Shown here: positions 20,959-35,020 of the stretch, piece after piece
Position numbering within the stretch: position 1 is the first letter of the stretch
Layout: each line of letters begins with the position of its first letter
Origin: Cephalopachus bancanus
Lineage: Eukaryota; Chordata; Mammalia; Primates; Tarsiidae
Length of the DNA stretch: 64,000 nt
Reading direction: 5' to 3'
Assembly (NCBI GenBank): GCA_027257055.1
Contig: JAPVLO010000232.1
Location: forward strand, 3,596,001-3,660,000
Program-made: the position numbers and the translations under genes
Notes under the pieces: model-generated
What the model was told of the DNA's origin: nothing
The model's input: the letters and a program-made list of their open reading frames with translations, nothing else
Database searches by the model: none

Positions 20959-23900
20959 TGTATGTTTGTCTTTATACCAGTATCACATGTTTTGATTACT
21001 GTAGCTTTAAAGTAAGTTTTGAAATAGAAAGTGTGAGTCTTATAGCTTTGTCTGCTTTTTCAAGATTGTTTTAGTTCTTTGGGGTCCCTTGAGGTTCCAT
21101 ATAAATTTTAGGATAGATTTGTCTATTTCTGTAAAAAAACATTGCTGAGATTTGATGGGCGTTATATTGAGTTTGTAGATTGCTTTGGGGAGTATTGACA
21201 TCTTAACAATATTAAGTCTTCCATTCCGTGTGTATGGGATATGTTTCTATTAATTTATGTCTTTGTTAATTTATTTTAACGTGTTTTGTAGCTTTCATTG
21301 TGTAGGCCTTTTACTTTTTTGGTCAATTCCTGTGTATTTTATTCATTTTAATGCTATTATAAATAAAATTGTTTTTGTAAATTCCTTTTCAGATTGTTAA
21401 TTGTTAGTTTCTAGAAATACAACTGACTTTTTTGCTTGTTGACTTTGTATCCCGCTACTTTGTTAAATTCATTTATTAGTTCTAATAGTTTTTTATTTTT
21501 TTGATAAAATCTTTAGAGTTTTCTATATATAAGATTGTATTATTGCAAACAGAGATGATTTTACTTCTTTCAAATTGGAATGCTGTTTTTTTTTTTCTTG
21601 CCTAATTGCTCTGGCTATTACTTCTAGTGCTGTGTGGAACAGAAGTAGTAAAGTGGGCATCCTTGTCTTGTTCTTAATTTTAGAGGAGAAATTTTCCATT
21701 TTTCACCATTGATTATGATGTTCATTGTGGGTTTTTTATATGTTAATTTTGTTACACTGATGTAATTGTCTTATGTTACTAGTTTGTTCAGTCTTCTTTA
21801 TCATGAAAGAGTATTGAATTTTTCACATGATTTTTCTGAGTCAATTTAAATGATCATGTGCTTTTGCCCCTTCATTTACAGAGATCGATTTTCATATATT
21901 AAATTATCTTTGCATTCCAGGAATATTTTCCACTTGATCCTAGTGTATTTTCTATAAGAATGTTGCTGAATTCAGTTTGTTAGTATTTTGTTGAGGATTT
22001 TTGTATTGGTGTTCGTAAGGGATATTGGACTATAGTTTTTTTGTAGTATTTTTGTCTAACTTTGGTATCGGGATAATTCTGGCCTCATAGACTGACTTAG
22101 TACATTTTCCTTCTTCTTCTTTACTTTTTGGAAAAATTTGGGAAGATTTGGTGTTCTTTAAATGTATGGTAGAATTCATCAGTCAAGCTATTAGGTCTAG
22201 GGCTTTTCTTTGTCAAGAGGTTTTTGAATCCTGATTCAGTCTCCTGGCAAATTATGGGTCTGTTTTGGTTTTCTGTTTCTTTGTGATTTAGTGTTGATAG
22301 GCTTTATGTTTCTAGGAATTTGTCCATTTCATCTGTGTTATATAGTTTGGTGGTGTACAGTTATTCATTGTACTCTCTTATAATCATTTTTAATTCTCTA
22401 GAATCAGTGGTAATACAGCCTTCATTTATGAACTTAGGAACTTTCATTTAGTAATTTACGTCTTCTCTATTCTTGTCTTAGTCCATGTTGCCAAAGATTT
22501 GTCTTTTTAGTTGATGTTTTCAATTCTGTTGATTATTGGTATTGTTTTTCTGTTGTCTATTTTGGTTATCCTTGCACTAATCTTTATTATTTCCTTTCTT
22601 CTGCTAGCTTTGAGTTTAGTTTGTTCTCCATTTCTAGTTCCTTAAGTTATAAATTTAAATTGTTATTTTGAGATCTTTCTTGTTTTTTAATGCATGTAGT
22701 TATAACTATAAATTTCCCCATTATTACTGTTCTTTCTGTATCCCATAAGTATTGGGATATATTGTGTTTTCATTTTCGTTTATCTCTGTGTAATTCTGTG
22801 TTTTTACTTGTGATTTCTTTTTTGTTCCTTTGGTTATTTTAAGAGTGTGTTAATTTCTACAGATTTGTGAATTTTCCAATTTCACCTCTGTTATTGATTT
22901 CTAACTTTATCCCTATTTGCTTAGAGAAAATATTTTGTATGATATCTATCTATGTAAATCTATTGAGACATAATTTGTGGCCTAACATATGCTCTATCCT
23001 GGAAAATGTCCCATATGCACTTGAAAAGAGTGTGTATATTGTTGTGGAATAGCAGGTTCCATATGTGTCTGTTAGATCAAGTTGTTTTACTGTGTTGTTT
23101 AAGTCCTTTATTTTCTCATGTATCTTTGATCTTGCTGTTCAGTTATTGAGAGTGGGTCTTCAACTGTTATAGAACTGTCTACTTCTCCATTCAATTCTGT
23201 CCATTTTTGCTTTATGTATTTTGATAGTCTATCATTAGGTGTATAGATGTTTATAATTGTTATTTATATCTTTGTGCTGTATTGAGTCTTTTATTAATAC
23301 GTAATGTCCTTCGTTGTCTCTTGTAATCCTTTTGATTTAAAGCCTGTTTTTCTCTGGTATTAGTGTAGCCACCCCTGTTCTCTTTTTGCTCTTTGCTTGG
23401 AATATCTTTCCCATCCTTTTACTTTCAGTCTGCTTGTGCCTTTGGATATCTATTTGTACCTTTGTAGGCAGCATATACAGATGGATCATGTTTTCTTACT
23501 CATTCTGCCCGTCTCTCTCTTTTGATTACAGAGTTTAATCCTTTTACATTTAAAGTATTTACTAATAAAGACATATTTATGTCATTGTGCTATTTGTTTT
23601 CCATCTGCCTTATCATTGTTTTGTCCTCATATTCCACATTACTGTATTATTTTGTGTTTAGTTGAGTTTTTGTAGTAAAACATTTAAATCTTTTCTCATG
23701 TTATGTTGATACACATTCAGTAGCAATTTTCTTTGTGGTTACCATGGGGGTTACATTTAACATCCCAAAGTTATAACTCTAACTTAAATTTATACCAGCT
23801 TAATTTCAATAACATATAAAATCTCTGCTCCTTTACAGCTTTTTTCCCTACCTCTTTTAGTTGTTAATATCACAAAATAACATCTTTAAACATTGTGCGA

Positions 23901-25229
23901 TCCAAAACATAAGTAATTATTTTAAATGCATTAGCCTCTTAAATTATATAGAATGCAAACTATGGATTTACAAACCAGAGTTATAACAATATTAGCTTTT
24001 AGACCAATAATTGTGTTTTCAGAATGTTTCAGTCTCTTATGTAGAAACAATGGTTATAAACTGTTGTTGCAATTATAATAGTTTTTATAATTGCCTAGTT
24101 ATTAACCTTTACTGAAATCTGTATTTCTTCATATGGTTTCTAGTTATTGTCTAATGTCCTTTAATTTTAACATGCAGGGCTTTCTAGAGCATTTCTTGCA
24201 GGGCAGTTCTAGTGGTAAGGAACTCCCTTAGCTTTTTTTAAATCTGGGAATGTCTTAATTATCTCTTACTTTTGAAGGACAGTTTTGGTAGATGTGAGAT
24301 TCTTCATTGACCTTTTTTTTTCTTTTAGCACTTTGTAATGAGTTACTTCTCTCATTGCTTTCAAGATTATCTCTTTGTGTTTGTCTTTCCAAAGTGAAAT
24401 ATCTTTGAGTTCCTCTCACTTGCAGTTTGTTGAACTTCTTGGATTTTTCTATTTATGTCTTTCATAATATTTGGGATGTTTTCTACTACTATTAATTATT
24501 CTCTCTGCACCATTTCCTTTTCCTTTTGGAGCTCTCACAATGTGTAAGTTAATGAGTTTGATCTAGAGGTCCTGTAGGCTCTGCTTACTTCTCTGCAATG
24601 TTTTTTCTTTCTGTTCTTTAGACCTCATAATTTCCATTATCTTGAATCCAAGTTTACTGATTTTTTTCTTCTGTCTGCTTCAATTTGCCTTTGAGTCCCT
24701 CTAGTGATTTTTCATTTTAAGTATTATACTTTTTAGCTTCCAAATTTCTTGATTTCTTTTTAGTTTTTATATCTCTATTAATATTGTCATTTTGTTGATA
24801 TGTCATTTTCTTGACTTCCTTCATATTTTCTATTCTTTGGGCATCTTTAAGACAGGCATTTAAAAGGCTTTTTTCTTTAGTAGATTTACCATCAAGTCTT
24901 TTTCAGGGACAGTTTCTGTTGGTTTGCTTTTATCTTTTGAATGAGCCATATTTTTCTCTTTCTTTGTGTGCCTTGTGGTTTTTTTGTTGAAAACTGGGCA
25001 CTTGAATCTAATAATGTGGTGACTCTGAAAATCAGATTCTCCTTCTTTCCCAGGCTTTGTTGTTTTCTTATGTTGTTATTATTTGTTTTTTAAGAATCAG
25101 TGTAGGCAGTCTGTGTCCCAAGGATCAGTTAATTTAGTGTTCAGCAGTTTTTGGGCAAAAAACCCCAGCATGAACCCCATGCCCTGCCCTCCCTACTCAC
25201 CTGATCTCACCCCGAGCAATTTTTTTTTT

Positions 25230-25780
25230 TGTTTCCCTGGATGAAAAAAGTCCTCAGAGGGAAACATTTTGCCTGTGTGGAAGAGGGGAAACAAAAAAAT
25301 GGTAGAAGCATCCTAAGAAACATCAAAATGGATGAGTTCAAAAACTATTTTGAGCAGCGGAAAAAGCATCTCCATAGGTGTATGGAGAGGACTTTGTAGA
25401 TGAGTGGTGTTTAAACATGTAAATAAATACACATTTTTTTTTTTTTTTTTTTTTTGAGTTGGAGTCTCACTCTGTCACCCAGACTGGAGTGCAGTGGCCG
25501 CTCCCGGCCACCGCAGCCTCGACCTGCTGGGCTCCGGTGATCCTTCCGCCTCAGCTTTCCAAGTAGCTGGAATTACAGGCGCGCGCTACCACGCCCGGCT
25601 GATTTTTTGATTTATTGTAGAGATGAGGTCTCGCTGCCCAGGCGGGTCTCGAACCCGCGGGCTCAGGCAATCCACTCACCTCAGCCTCCCAAAGGCGCGG
25701 GATTACAGGCTGAGCCACCGAGCCCGGCTTAAATACACATTTTTATAAATAAATTTTGTTTTTTGGGGGTCCCCCCTCGT
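25230..25780 (+). mobile_element. Mariner-like DNA transposon 3' remnant, split by an Alu
   Basis: Broken frames read peptide pieces such as MDEFKNYFEQRKKHLHRCMERT, the usual C-terminal pattern of mariner transposases. A terminal TTTTTTGGGGGTCCCCCCTC (about 25760-25779) could be the inverted-repeat end. The family is unassigned. Confidence 0.5.
25433..25728 (-). mobile_element. Lemur-type Alu
   Basis: Near-consensus full dimer; TSD AAATACACATTTTT on both sides. Confidence 0.94.
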
Positions 25781-27213
25781 GGTTACATTGGAGAGGTTCT
25801 GTCAGTGCAGTTGTGTAGGTGGGGGAGATTCCTGGCCTTCCTACTCTGTCTCTCCATATTCCTCCCCAAGTGCATTTTGTAAGTTGGGTGCCCTCGACAA
25901 AGGATTTTTGAGAATCTGATTTTGGCCTCCAGAGGATTCCACGTCATTGAAGTATAGGTTGTAGAGACTTTATGTGGTGGTTCCAAGAAGTTACTCCATG
26001 TCCTGGAGTGTGTTCATTCTTTCCTAAGAGGGTTCCAATACTCCTCCAGCAGTGCTGAATAACAGAGTGTCATCCAGTTGAGCTTAAATCTGCAATAAAA
26101 GGATGCATTTACTCTTTCATATATCACACATTTAAAAAATCTTCCATTTGTTTTGAAGGGTGGAGGGCAGAGGTGGGTGGGGAAAACTCTTGACTGTTAG
26201 GTTTCAGCTTGAGACCTGTACTCCCTTTTGCTTTTCTATGTCTTAATCCAGCCATTTGTAAAACGAGAACATTCTGTTTGAGCTAGAGATTTGTAACCTG
26301 CTGTTCTTTTGGCAATTGTGGAAGCCCCTGAGTTCATGTATGGAATTTTGGGTGTGTATGTATTATTTGGAAGCGAAGGACTGTGACTTTTGGTAAATCT
26401 GCTGCCCTTCCTCCCCCCAGCATTACACAAAGGTAGAGAACCACTGTTCTTGGCTGTTTCTTCCATTCCAAAATCAAATGGGTTTGGATGAGAGCTGTTT
26501 ACTACCACCCTACAGAGGTTTTTGACGTATAACATTACTTCTCAGAAACCTTTCATGGGTGATTAGTAAGATCTGTCTCGATAGATGATGATGTCATGGC
26601 AAACCTATGTTTAAAGAAAAATAGGAAGTTGTTCTTTTTTTTTTTATTCATGGAATATTTCTTCATTACTCTTTCTCCTCAAAGTCTTGTCTCATGTTGT
26701 TGTTTTCCTTCAGGTTTCTTTATTTCTTTTAAAATTTGTTATAATTTTAACTCAGCTTTCTTCCCTCTACATGTACTTATAATGTCTTTTGCTCCAGTTG
26801 CTTATCACTGGAAATAAGCAGGTTAAACAGGAACTTGAGGATAGGATCTGACTCTTTAGAATTCTCTGGCAGCACCATAGATGGCATTTTATAAACAGTG
26901 TGAGTGCTCATTAATTGTCATGAGCCAATAGAGTCATGGAAGTAATAGTCTTTGGAAAACTTCCCACTGAGATGCTCATACTAATTTTTAATTGCTTTTA
27001 CATCTTATTACTTACTGATGGGTATGATTTGCAGACTATAGCTGTTATTTTGTGACTCTTAGATAGTTACTATGAAAATATAATTTCAATGGAAAAATCT
27101 TCTTGAATTCCTTTAAGGGCATAGTCAATGCAGTGATCCCATTTATTAGACTGCTCTGTTTGTGAATGTAGAATGGAGTCTGTGTCTGTGATTATTGCTG
27201 TTTCGTTTTGCAG
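25781..27213. other. Unique EXOC4 intron before the exon
   Basis: No genes or clear repeats; ends at the exon's polypyrimidine tract and AG. Confidence 0.6.
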
Positions 27214-27457
27214 CTAGGGAACTGAATCTGCAGGACATCAAGGAGGATTTGGAATTGGACCCAGAGGAGAACAGCACTCTTTTTATGGGCGTCCTCATCA
27301 AGGGGCTGGCCAAGCTGAAGAAGATCCCAGAGACTGTAAAGGCAATACAAGAGCGCCTGGAGCAGGAACTCAAGCAAATTGTGAAGAGGTCTACCACGCA
27401 GGTGGCGGACAGTGGCTACCAGAGGGGGGAGAGCCTTCCCGTGGAGAACCAGCCAAG
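27214..27457 (+). CDS. EXOC4: EXOC4 (SEC8) internal coding exon, upstream of the two
   Basis: This exon encodes about 81 residues of exocyst subunit SEC8, including [20 protein letters not shown] and, further on, [21 protein letters not shown] recognise it as EXOC4, just after the N-terminal Sec8 domain, in the first 40% of a protein of about 974 residues (position from memory). SEC8 is part of the octameric exocyst that tethers secretory vesicles to the plasma membrane before SNARE fusion. The acceptor is TTTCGTTTTGCAG ending at 27213 and the donor is AG|GTAGGA at 27458. The exon is 244 bp. It starts with the last two bases of a split codon and ends with two bases (AG) completed by the A that opens the next exon, giving Arg. 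There is no internal stop. The helical, charge-rich composition suits the rod-like exocyst fold. A processed pseudogene is unlikely because both splice sites are intact. Confidence 0.95.
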
Positions 27458-27667
27458 GTAGGAATGCCAGAGGTGGGGCGTGGTCACTTTTGACATTCTG
27501 CTGGCATTATTTTCTTGAACTTGGGATAGTGTTGCCCACACAAACTCAGACCAGTAAAAACAGCTTGACCAAGGCATAATTCAGCTGCCTGGTTTTTAAT
27601 GTTGTTGAGAAATTTTAAAGCATGTTATCCATATTCAGATACATTGGATGAATGAATTGAATGATCG

Positions 27668-27895
27668 TAGCAGTTATTGAACATACATTAAGTAGTGTTC
27701 AAGACAACTTCTGTATATTATTTCACTTAATTTTCACTATGGCTCTATGAGCGAGATAATGGTATCCACTTGTTGTTGTTAGGAGAATTGGGACTCAGGA
27801 ATTAAGTTATTAGCTCAAGCCCATATAACAAGTGGCTGGTTTTGGCATTGAATACAAATCCACTTGGTTCTAAAACCCATGGTCTTTCATCTGTC
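27668..27895 (+). mobile_element. MIR SINE
   Basis: MIR order: CAGTTATTGAACATACATTA, TATTATTTCACTTAATTTTC, ACAAGTGGCTGGTTTTGGCA. Confidence 0.8.
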
Positions 27896-30800
27896 TCATG
27901 CTTTCTTCTTTTTAATGTATGGTGATATTTGCCAAGAGGTAAATCAGTCTCAGGAATTCCTTAAAACAATAAATAGGATTTGGATTTTGTAATTCTTGTT
28001 TTATAAGGAGAATATTGAAATTGTATTCAGATTCTAATTCTGTGACTATTATACACTGAAGGATCATGTTTGCCAAACAAGATTTAAGGGCATAATAGAC
28101 TAATGTTGTCTGACAGTGGAGTAAGGTATTTGAAATTGGGGCTTTTCTGGAAAATCAGAGATTCACTATGAAGGGGTCTCTTTTCCTGTCTTTCCCTCCT
28201 CTGCTTCTACCCCCTAAGTTCTCTCATCCACCAGACATGCACAGAGGCAGGGACTTGACATAGGGATAAAAAGGCCAATGGAAACTCAGTTTCACATGGG
28301 AATGAAGGGCAGGTAGAGCCTGGCTCCTCGTTTGCGTGAATGGTTCAAGCTCCTGAGAGATGAATGTAGGAGTCTTAGTCTTCTTGTTAAGGACATTTCC
28401 TCTGCTTGCTTTTAGGGCCTTACAATTTTTTCTAAAAAAGGTAAGGAGAAATAATAACAGCCCATTTAGTATAGACTTCCCCAGACTTACTTTAGATTTT
28501 CTGGGAAAAACTAATGTATTTATACTTCCATATTCTTTTGTATGTCAAAATAACATTGACTTTAATTATACTTTGAGACTATTCAAAATTAATTTTCTTG
28601 TAAACTTCATTCAAAAGTACTACGATTGGCCAAAGAAATGACCCGTTACACCCTCCTCACGCAGAATGTTTCAAAGCAAACCTCTGATGCGTTTATATTC
28701 CTGCTTTGTGGTCTGCAGAAAGTAATCTGTCTTACAGGGATTCTTGCTTTAAATGAGGTTATATGGTTGTGGGACTTAGTAGAGTGGCACCAGTAATTTC
28801 TGTTACAGGAACACGTTCATGCATGTGGTTATGTGCACGTGCGTATGTAAGTGAATACACATTTGTTTATTACTGGCATCTTCCTCAGCTGCCATGTTCT
28901 TTAATCACTCGCATTATGGTCCAGGGAACCTGGAGAACTGTTCTTTGAATTTTGCTTTTCTTTCTTTGCCTGGTGCCTGGATTTCCATAAAGACCTTTTG
29001 ACTCTTTACTAATGAATATGCTAAGATTCTGGTTTACTCTTTGCCCTGTTGCTTCAAATCCCTAGATGGATACCCTGAACTTTCCTAGGGAAATAATGTT
29101 ACTGTAATATATATTGGAAATAAAATGAAAGGGCATGGATCAATAACTTTTCTGCAGATCTCATTACAGTGTCCTTAAAAGCACTGTGTCTTTCATGGGA
29201 TTTTCACCTCTTTCTTTTCCATTGCCTAGGCTTCTAGAATTCATGAGTGGAAATTACAGCACTGGAAGTGGAAGTTTAACACACTGCCCCAGGAGATACT
29301 AAATGCTTCTCTATGAGGAATGAGTCAGTAGCAGGATTTTTCCCCCCTTTAAGTTTATTTTTTTATAAGTATTTTTAAAAGGTTTTATAGGCAGGATATA
29401 TTGGACACTAACAAATTGACAAGCGATTTACCTAGCCTTCATGTCTATAACACGATCCCACTTAAAAAAAAAAAAAATCCAAAATTTGCGGCCCAAACTG
29501 TTTATTATGAGATATAATAGTACAGAGAAAGCAAATATTTGAGGTAAACCACTTCAAGATCAAAAGATTAATTCTTGGACTGGGATTCCAAATGACTGAT
29601 AATTTTGAGCTGGTCTCTGGTGTGCTACCAAATGCTTTAAAACTCTTTGAGTTAATTATTTTGAATTAATCACAATCATTCAAAAATGATCAGTATTGTT
29701 GCTTCTAGAGGATTGGAATTTTAGAAAGGATATTGTCAAATTGTCCCCTGTTTGCATGTTGCTTTGTGTGCATCAAACTAAGGAAAGTGCTAGTGATGTT
29801 TATTTCAGAGAGAAGTAAAATCATAGCACTTGGCAGTATTATTATTATTTACCATTCAAGGAATCTTATGGCTAAAGGCATAATCTGTTTTTCTTAAAGC
29901 TGGAGCACAGGCCAAAAGAACCACGAATCCTCCCTCCTCAACGTGCATATTTTCTCCCCTATTCTCCAATGAATTAGCTTGTTCCAAAACATTAGGTATT
30001 CTGAGACAAGATCCCAGTACTGTAACTGTCTCTAAAAATTTCATTGTTCAGCATCATTTTATTAAATGTATTCTGTATGTGGTGCATTGCAGGCTTGTTT
30101 TCATTTGTATTTATGTAAAGAGAATTAATGTTGTGTGCTATTTTGCTAGAAATGTTGAAGGAGCCAGGCTAGTGAATTTTGTCTTGCTTTCAATTGCCAG
30201 GATACTTTCCCAGCCAGTTTAAAAAAAATCACTTTGGTAACCCACGTACTATTTTATTTCATTTTGTTTTTGAGCTCCCAAACTATTTGTTGTCTATTTA
30301 TAGGAGAAATATCTTCTCTTTTCTGTTTATTCATAATCTGTCAGTGCCTTTAAGTCTCTACTTACTATTAAAGGAAAATATTCAACTATGATTATTGCCA
30401 ACTTGGTAAACATTAGGGTAACCTGCACCTTGCTAATTTACCAGAACTACCTGCTACCCATTATTTCCCCAAAAAGTCAGGCAGTGTCTTCAGCTTCAGA
30501 TGGTGAATGTGGCCTGCAGCCTCTGTATTTCAGCATCCATTTCAACTCCTGCTGCCTAATTGTTGATTCTTTCCCAAAATCTAGCTCATGAGTATTTTCA
30601 TATCATTTTTATTTTAAAGAAGCTGGAAAAAGTTCTGTAATTTTAAAAAAAAACAATAAGCATTTATTATTTCGGTTCTGTAATATTTAACAACAAAAAA
30701 AATGAGGAAGATATGGAAGAAAAAAATTCTTCTAAAAAATGTGATATCTTTTCAAGAAAATGAAAGCAAGGAGAATGTGGGAAAAGAGAATGACCGGCAT

Positions 30801-31793
30801 ATGTGGGCACCTGCTCTGGCTCTTTGAAAATGGGCCTGTTTAAACATCAAGGCAGCTATTAATTGCAGGAAAAGGTGCTTGAGGCCTGCGCCTTGTGGGT
30901 AGTACGATTGGCTTAGGAGAGCAGAAAGGGCTGGATGAGCTGGAGCTGTGGCAGCCAATGAGACCTTTCTCCCTGTTGGAAGGAGACCATTTTGTGATGT
31001 TCATTAACTCTCTTAGGAGGAGGTTAGTGTCAGAAATGAGAAGCAGAGAACGTTGTGTGTTTTGTGTTTGCTCTGATAGTGAAGAAAGATTCATGGAAAA
31101 CACGGGAAAGAAATAGGCTCCAATACTAAACATAGTTTTGTTTGGATCATAAGGCTGTAGGTTTTGTTTTTTGTTCTATTTTGCAACTTTATTAAGTTAT
31201 AGTGAAAAATAAAATCATTATTTAAAAATTAAATTATTACTCGAGTTATTTTAATGAGATCTCTTTAGAAATGAAGATGCCTATGAGGACATGAACAGTC
31301 ATAAAACAGAATTTTAGTATGAAAAAATGTCATGCGTGTTTTTAGACTAACTGGACATTGTTCATTGAGTTTCTTTTTTGTGCTATATGTGTCTGTCTGT
31401 TATGTTTGGCTTTTTATTGATTGCCCCTAAAGAGGAAGAGTGTGAGCACTAGTTAGCCTTGTTCAGCACCATCTGTCTAGAATCTCGATGGCACCCACCT
31501 GACCCATCATGAGTACTTGTTTAAGGCAAGAGTGAATCCCACATGTGTTAACTATCAGCCAAGGGCCAGAGTTGGGCTAAAATGGTCAACAAATCCGATG
31601 AGGTTCCTGTCCTTGTGGAATTTAAAGGGAAGAAAGGCATTCATCCGAGGGCCCTTAGATTAGGCTGTTGTTACAAACTATGGTAAGTACTGCAGAGAAC
31701 TAGGAAGTGTGCCACGCAGGTGGACAGCCACAGTACCATATCGAGTCTGGGTGGGTGGGCAGGATTTATGAGGTGATTGTTTTTATAGAGCAA
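27896..31793. other. Mostly unique EXOC4 intron
   Basis: No genes seen. The segment around 30750-31100 has balanced composition and no repeat signature, and could be a conserved non-coding element. Confidence 0.5.
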
Positions 31794-32100
31794 GCCGGGC
31801 TCGGTGGCTCAGCCTGTAATCCCGCGCCTTTGGGAGGCTGAGGTGAGTGGATTGCCTGAGCCCGTGGGTTTGAGACCCGCCTGGGCAGCAAGACCTCATC
31901 TCTACAATAAATCAAAAAATCAGCCGGGCGTGGTAGCGTGCGCCTGTAATTCCAGCTACTCGGAAGGCTGAGGTGGAAGGATCGCCGGAGGCCAGCGGGT
32001 CGAGACTGCAGTGGCCGGGAGTGGTCACTGCACTCCAGTCTGGGTGACAGAGTGAGACTCCAACTCAAAAAAAAAATAAATAAATAAAAATAAAAATAAA
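31794..32100 (+). mobile_element. Lemur-type Alu, sense orientation
   Basis: Begins GCCGGGCTCGGTGGCTCAGC and ends with an A-tail of TAAA-type units. Confidence 0.93.
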
Positions 32101-32440
32101 GCAAAGAAGCTTTTATTGTTGCTTTATACTGATTGAAGTTGCCAAGCGCTGTTCATTTGATAACACCTACCGTTTGTTATTCTAGTTCTTCAGTTAGCAT
32201 GGCTTTAAGGAGAGCAATCAGACTCTTGAAATGCCATGTCACAGTTTCTGCTGACCTCTGTGGCTGATTAAATTTTGATTATTGACAAATGGGATTTTCT
32301 AAGAGATGATACCAGTTTTTCATGTCATGGATAAGATTTGAGAGTTTCTGTTTTCTCTTGTGGACAGATTGTATTATGAAATGCTTTTATCTTTGCCAGC
32401 CTGAGAGGTGAAACATGGTATTTCTAAGGTGGGTTGGATT
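32101..32440. other. Intron, nothing recognised
   Basis: No gene or clear repeat. Confidence 0.4.
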
Positions 32441-32960
32441 TGCATTTTTATTTTAATGAGTGAGGCTCAACTTCTTTTTATTTTTACAAAAGTAGTTTGT
32501 TGTCATTATATCTGTTATATTTGGATATATTGTTTCAAAATAATCTGGGTTGAGAGTGGGTGAAGATATGAATAAAAGAAGCTGTGGAATTATGCTTATT
32601 GAAGCAGGGTGATGGGAGCAACGTGATTCATTATCGATGATTTTCACGTCTTTAGTGTTTGAAATTCCCGTTAATTCAATGTTCAAGTTATGTGTATTTC
32701 CTTTTCAGTGAACTATTTTTCTAGTATTTTGATCTTTTTATTGATTTGCAGGAACTTTTTATATATTTAAGAAATTAGGTCTTTGGAATTTATTTTGCCA
32801 CATCTCCCAATTTCTTTCTCTTTTGACTTTTTGATGTTTCTAGGCTTGTAGACATTTGTTTTAATTTTTATGAGGCTGTATTTATCAATGTTTTCTTTTA
32901 TAGCTTCTGGGTTTTGTGTCAAACTCAGATCTTTCCCACTCTTAGGTTATAAATAGAAGT
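32441..32960 (-). mobile_element. Antisense L1M fragment
   Basis: TTTTTATATATTTAAGAAATTAGGTC and TTTTTATGAGGCTGTATT runs follow L1 antisense ORF2; broken and approximate. Confidence 0.5.
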
Positions 32961-34930
32961 TTGAAACTTCTCTAGTACTTATATGGCCTCATGCTTATAT
33001 GTTGAGACACCTGGAATCTGAAGGAATGACCACACTAATTTTAAGCACAGCGGATACTTATTACACTGTCTTGTAAGATATTGTACACCCCTTTCATTTC
33101 TACCACCTATGTGTCTGTCATGTAATTGTCAGTGTCAGCTGCATGATTGATGAGTGGTACTAACACTGAATCACTGATTTTAGTCATGGTTCTTTTCAAG
33201 GTTGGTATTTGCCTCATTTTCTAAAACTTTTTTTGTTTTCCCCCCCTGGTTTCTCAGTCTATGAAGGCTTTAGGTTTTCAGAAATACATTGGATTATTGT
33301 TTCTAAAATTTGAAAAAAAAGTGCTTTAAAAATACTTTTAAAATTTGGAGGTGGAGGCTAGGATTAAGTATGCGGCATATTGATATAATAAAGCATTCTA
33401 TAAAGTGGTTTTGTCTGCAAGGAAATCTTAGAGGTTCAGGCCCCAACCATAGTTTTAAAGTGCAAGTACAATGTTTATGGAAAGAGGAATGAATGAAATA
33501 CTGTTCATGGCTTCTTTCAGACTTACAGTGAGAGCCAGGCATGCATTTCTCTTTCACATGAGTAGCGCTTCCTTTCATCTCTTCTTTCTATATTAATTGC
33601 TCTTCTTCTAAGTATCTGAAATGCAGGACTTGGTGAAATTGGTCATTTTACTTTACAGAAAAGTTATTTAAGAGCAGCTTTGAAGCAAGGTCAGGCATTT
33701 GTCCTTGTGGTTTCTTACAGCCATTCCCAGGCACTGCATGTAGCACCTGGACATGCTTGGAATCAGGAAGGGCCTCGATGTAATTTAGATGAGTAGTTAA
33801 TTCAAATCAAAGCAAGCGGGAAGCAAGTAAATTTAACTTCAGTGATGATGATTAAATCTCTACTTTTGATTACATGTATCAGTGAGAACATGCTTTAAAT
33901 ATACCCAACTATTAAATATTGAATGGGGATGAATAGGATGAACCAGGGACATACAGAAGAAATTCTACTACTCTTCAACTAGGATATAACCCCTGAAGCT
34001 TCACTGAAATATTTTTAGGACAAATGAAAGGAATTAATTCTTTTACATATGAGACATATTACTCTAGTTGTTAACTAAAATATACAACTTATTCACTTGG
34101 AAGGTCTCAAGTCTATATACTTTCCAGTAAGACTAAAATAAATTAATTGATAATAGCTCCATAACATCTAAGGTGAATTAGTAATGTCAATAATGTTCAT
34201 AGTTCTTTTGTAAACATGAGATTGGACAGCTGTTTTTCTGAGTGCATATAGTCCTTTGGTTATAGTCTCTAGACAAAGGTTTCTTTGCTAAATAGGCCAG
34301 AGATCTTGCTCAATATTACATTTCTTAAAACTTTTTTTGTATTTGGCAAAGTAGAAAGAAAAAACTGCTCTGAATTTTTGTTTTACATACTAAACAGGTT
34401 CAACTTTGAGATCTGACTATCAAAGGAATGATAGATACAATCTATTTCATGGGTGTTTACAACTTTATTCAGTTGCCAGCCATCATGCAGTGTCAAGTCC
34501 ACCTCTCTGTTTGGAAGAGTGGGAGCTGCCTTAGGTCTTGCCATTTTTATGCATTTGTTAGTGTCATGATAGAAAAGGTGCTTCAAGCTCAAACTGACAC
34601 AGGTTCTTTTCATTGGAAAAACAAACCAAAGAAAGTGTATCAAAGGAAATCCTTCCTTTGGTGACATGTAGGGTGATGTAATATGTGATTAAAGTGCCTT
34701 CACGTGTATATTAGGCTGTGCTTGGTGTTATCTGGGCTCCTCTAGCTCCTGGCTGATCCCCTGACTGTAGCCTCTAATCATATTGGACTGAGTTTATAAG
34801 AGGGAAGTTAACTTAATGTTTGCATCCTGATTCAGGACTGGACACATATTACATGCCCAAGAGTTTTTAATGAATGTATAAATAAGAAAAAGACCCAAAG
34901 CAGGTAATTTTTTTAACAAGAGGAAGTGAT
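32961..34930. other. Mostly unique intron
   Basis: No genes; short ORFs only. Confidence 0.5.
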
Positions 34931-34944
34931 TTTCTAAAAAAAAA

Positions 34945-35020
34945 GTCCCAGCACTGTTCACAGTAGGTCTAAGGACCCCCCAGCACCAGTGTCACCTGAG
35001 AGTTAGAAATGCACATTGTC
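34945..35020 (+). mobile_element. MER5-like fragment
   Basis: AGGACCCCCCAGCACCAGTG and GAGTTAGAAATGCACATTGT match the MER5A middle; partial copy. Confidence 0.55.

Larger units (their letters stand above)
18331..25230 (-). mobile_element. Long antisense L1M, near full length, with Alu inserts
   Basis: The + strand follows L1M antisense from the 3'UTR (GTGCAACCATCACCACTGTT at 19344) through ORF2 (TTGTTGAAAAGACTG 20507; ATTAAGTCTTCCATTCC 21210) and the endonuclease part. It ends in 5' sequence near 24900-25200. ORFs are heavily broken. Confidence 0.75.
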
